Source of the DNA: Eubacterium sp. UBA5416
Lineage (GTDB): Bacteria > Bacillota > Clostridia > Lachnospirales > Lachnospiraceae
Assembly: GCA_002409525.1 (NCBI GenBank)
Contig: DHNM01000059.1
Coordinates: forward strand, 1 to 14,649
Length of the DNA: 14,649 nt
Reading direction: 5' to 3'
The position numbers and the translations under genes were made by a program. Every line of letters starts with the position of its first letter. Within the stretch, counting starts at the first letter, position 1. Shown piece after piece: positions 13,851 to 14,649 of this stretch. The notes beneath the pieces were generated by a model, which was not told the origin of the DNA, did no database searches, and was given only the letters and a program-made list of their open reading frames with translations.

Positions 13851-14471
13851 TTAGCCGAATTCGTGACCGGGAATGCCATTATATACAAGAGTTACACCTT
13901 CTAAGGGTGGAAAACCTGTAACCTGCATGTCGGCGATATCCGGATGGGTTTCATGAATATCAGGAAAAGAAAAATTAAGCGTATATTTTTCACCGTTATA
14001 GACAGCCGTGGTTCCATCTCCGGTAAAGACAGCTGTATGCTCTTTAAATATTAAGGATCGTTCTTCTGTTGTTCCATCCACTTTATATACGGAGAAATTA
14101 AAAGAGGTATCTGTAACATGCGAGGTGTCAACGTTATAGTAGTCATCCATCTGATAGACACCGTTTTCAATCTTATCATCCTGACCACCATATACAGAGA
14201 CATCGAAATAGGTAGCTTCATATAGATTTAAAGCTGATTTTACTTGAGAAGATTCAGTATTTGAGGAAGAGGCAGTTTCTGAAGTTGTCGGGGTGCTGTT
14301 AGCATCAGTATTATTTGCCGGAGTGCCTGTCAAAGATGCAGAGGTTTCAGAATTTGAAGAGGAAGATTTAGATTCCGAGGTGTTAGAAGTTATTGTGTTC
14401 TCGCAACCACTTAGTAATGATAATACAAGCAACGAAGATGATACTAGTGAAATAAAAGTTTTTTTGTTCAT
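13851..14471 (-). CDS. Lipoprotein of unknown function
   Basis: A 206-residue secreted protein. The signal peptide ends in a lipobox SLLSGC with Cys23 as the lipidated residue. Residues about 24-85 are a low-complexity linker of Ser, Thr, Asn and Glu, as in surface lipoproteins that reach through the wall. The folded part (about 86-206) is rich in beta-forming residues and aromatics (EATYFDVSVYGG, DTSFNFSVYKVDG, GEKYTLNFSFPD), and I recognise no family. The ATG at 14471 is chosen because GGAGAAAGGA lies directly upstream; a GTG at 14489 would be inside that site. It converges on the transferase gene across a shared terminator, so the two are not co-transcribed. Confidence 0.82.
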   Translation of the reverse strand: MNKKTFISLVSSSLLVLSLLSGCENTITSNTSESKSSSSNSETSASLTGTPANNTDANSTPTTSETASSSNTESSQVKSALNLYEATYFDVSVYGGQDDKIENGVYQMDDYYNVDTSHVTDTSFNFSVYKVDGTTEERSLIFKEHTAVFTGDGTTAVYNGEKYTLNFSFPDIHETHPDIADMQVTGFPPLEGVTLVYNGIPGHEFG

Positions 14472-14581
14472 TGATAATCCTTTCTCCACCCTATTTGAAT
14501 TGGATTTTCATGATTTACAGGCCCTAAGATCGTGGCCCTTTATGGCGGGTATAAAATACATAATTTTTTGACTCTTATTTC

Positions 14582-14590
14582 ATTTTATCA
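14582..14590 (-). promoter_or_regulatory. Possible extended -10 promoter of the lipoprotein gene
   Basis: On the minus strand TGATAAAAT (complement of 14582-14590) gives an extended -10, but there is no good -35 at the right distance. It would leave a leader of about 100 bases before the start codon. The remaining AT-rich sequence to the window end (14591-14649) holds nothing else I can name. Confidence 0.3.
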
Positions 14591-14649
14591 TGACTATGTT
14601 AAATCCTTCTTTTAAAGTTTTTGTGAAAATATTAATATTTCTTTAAATA

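Overview
The window looks like a chromosomal segment of a Gram-positive, low-to-moderate GC Clostridia bacterium, probably Lachnospiraceae. The grounds are strong AGGAGG-type ribosome binding sites, several extended -10 promoters (TGn-TATAAT type), a cdaA/cdaR pair, a YfhO protein, an LTA-synthase-like sulfatase, and an HPr with the NAKSVLSVLGA segment that I associate with that family. The assignment rests on recalled family features, not on a search.

Left part (1-6555), housekeeping: the C-terminal end of a RecD2-type helicase is followed by a ComF-type phosphoribosyltransferase. A clear promoter at about 1175-1203 then starts a tightly packed rightward operon of six genes: a small two-helix membrane protein, a polytopic membrane protein of unknown function, diadenylate cyclase cdaA, its membrane-anchored regulator cdaR, an HPr phosphocarrier and a membrane-anchored D-Ala-D-Ala carboxypeptidase. 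It ends at a strong hairpin terminator at 6522-6555. This joins c-di-AMP synthesis, a PTS-type phosphocarrier and peptidoglycan trimming in one transcription unit. The glmM gene that commonly follows cdaA-cdaR in Firmicutes is absent here.

Middle part (6556-11733), accessory in character: an ORF-free stretch of about 190 bp is bounded by near-identical 15-bp direct repeats and inner inverted repeats. Next come a Phd/YefM-ParE-type toxin-antitoxin pair with an operator-like inverted repeat, a large leftward yfhO gene with its own promoter, a second toxin-antitoxin pair (AbrB-type antitoxin, RelE-type toxin) preceded by an 8-nt tandem repeat, and a pseudogene of a DUF4143-type AAA ATPase that has lost its nucleotide-binding core.

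Right part (11734-14649), cell envelope: an LTA-synthase/OpgB-like phosphoglycerol transferase carries an unusual C-terminal domain resembling the GBS Bsp-like repeat. It converges, across a shared bidirectional terminator, on a leftward gene for a small lipoprotein of unknown function. With YfhO, a family linked to glycosylation of lipoteichoic acid and related polymers, this side has a surface-polymer theme.

I found no rRNA, tRNA, CRISPR array, transposase gene or recognisable riboswitch. The most interesting items are the composition of the cdaA operon with its two uncharacterised membrane proteins, the sulfatase-Bsp-like fusion, and the MITE-like ORF-free segment.
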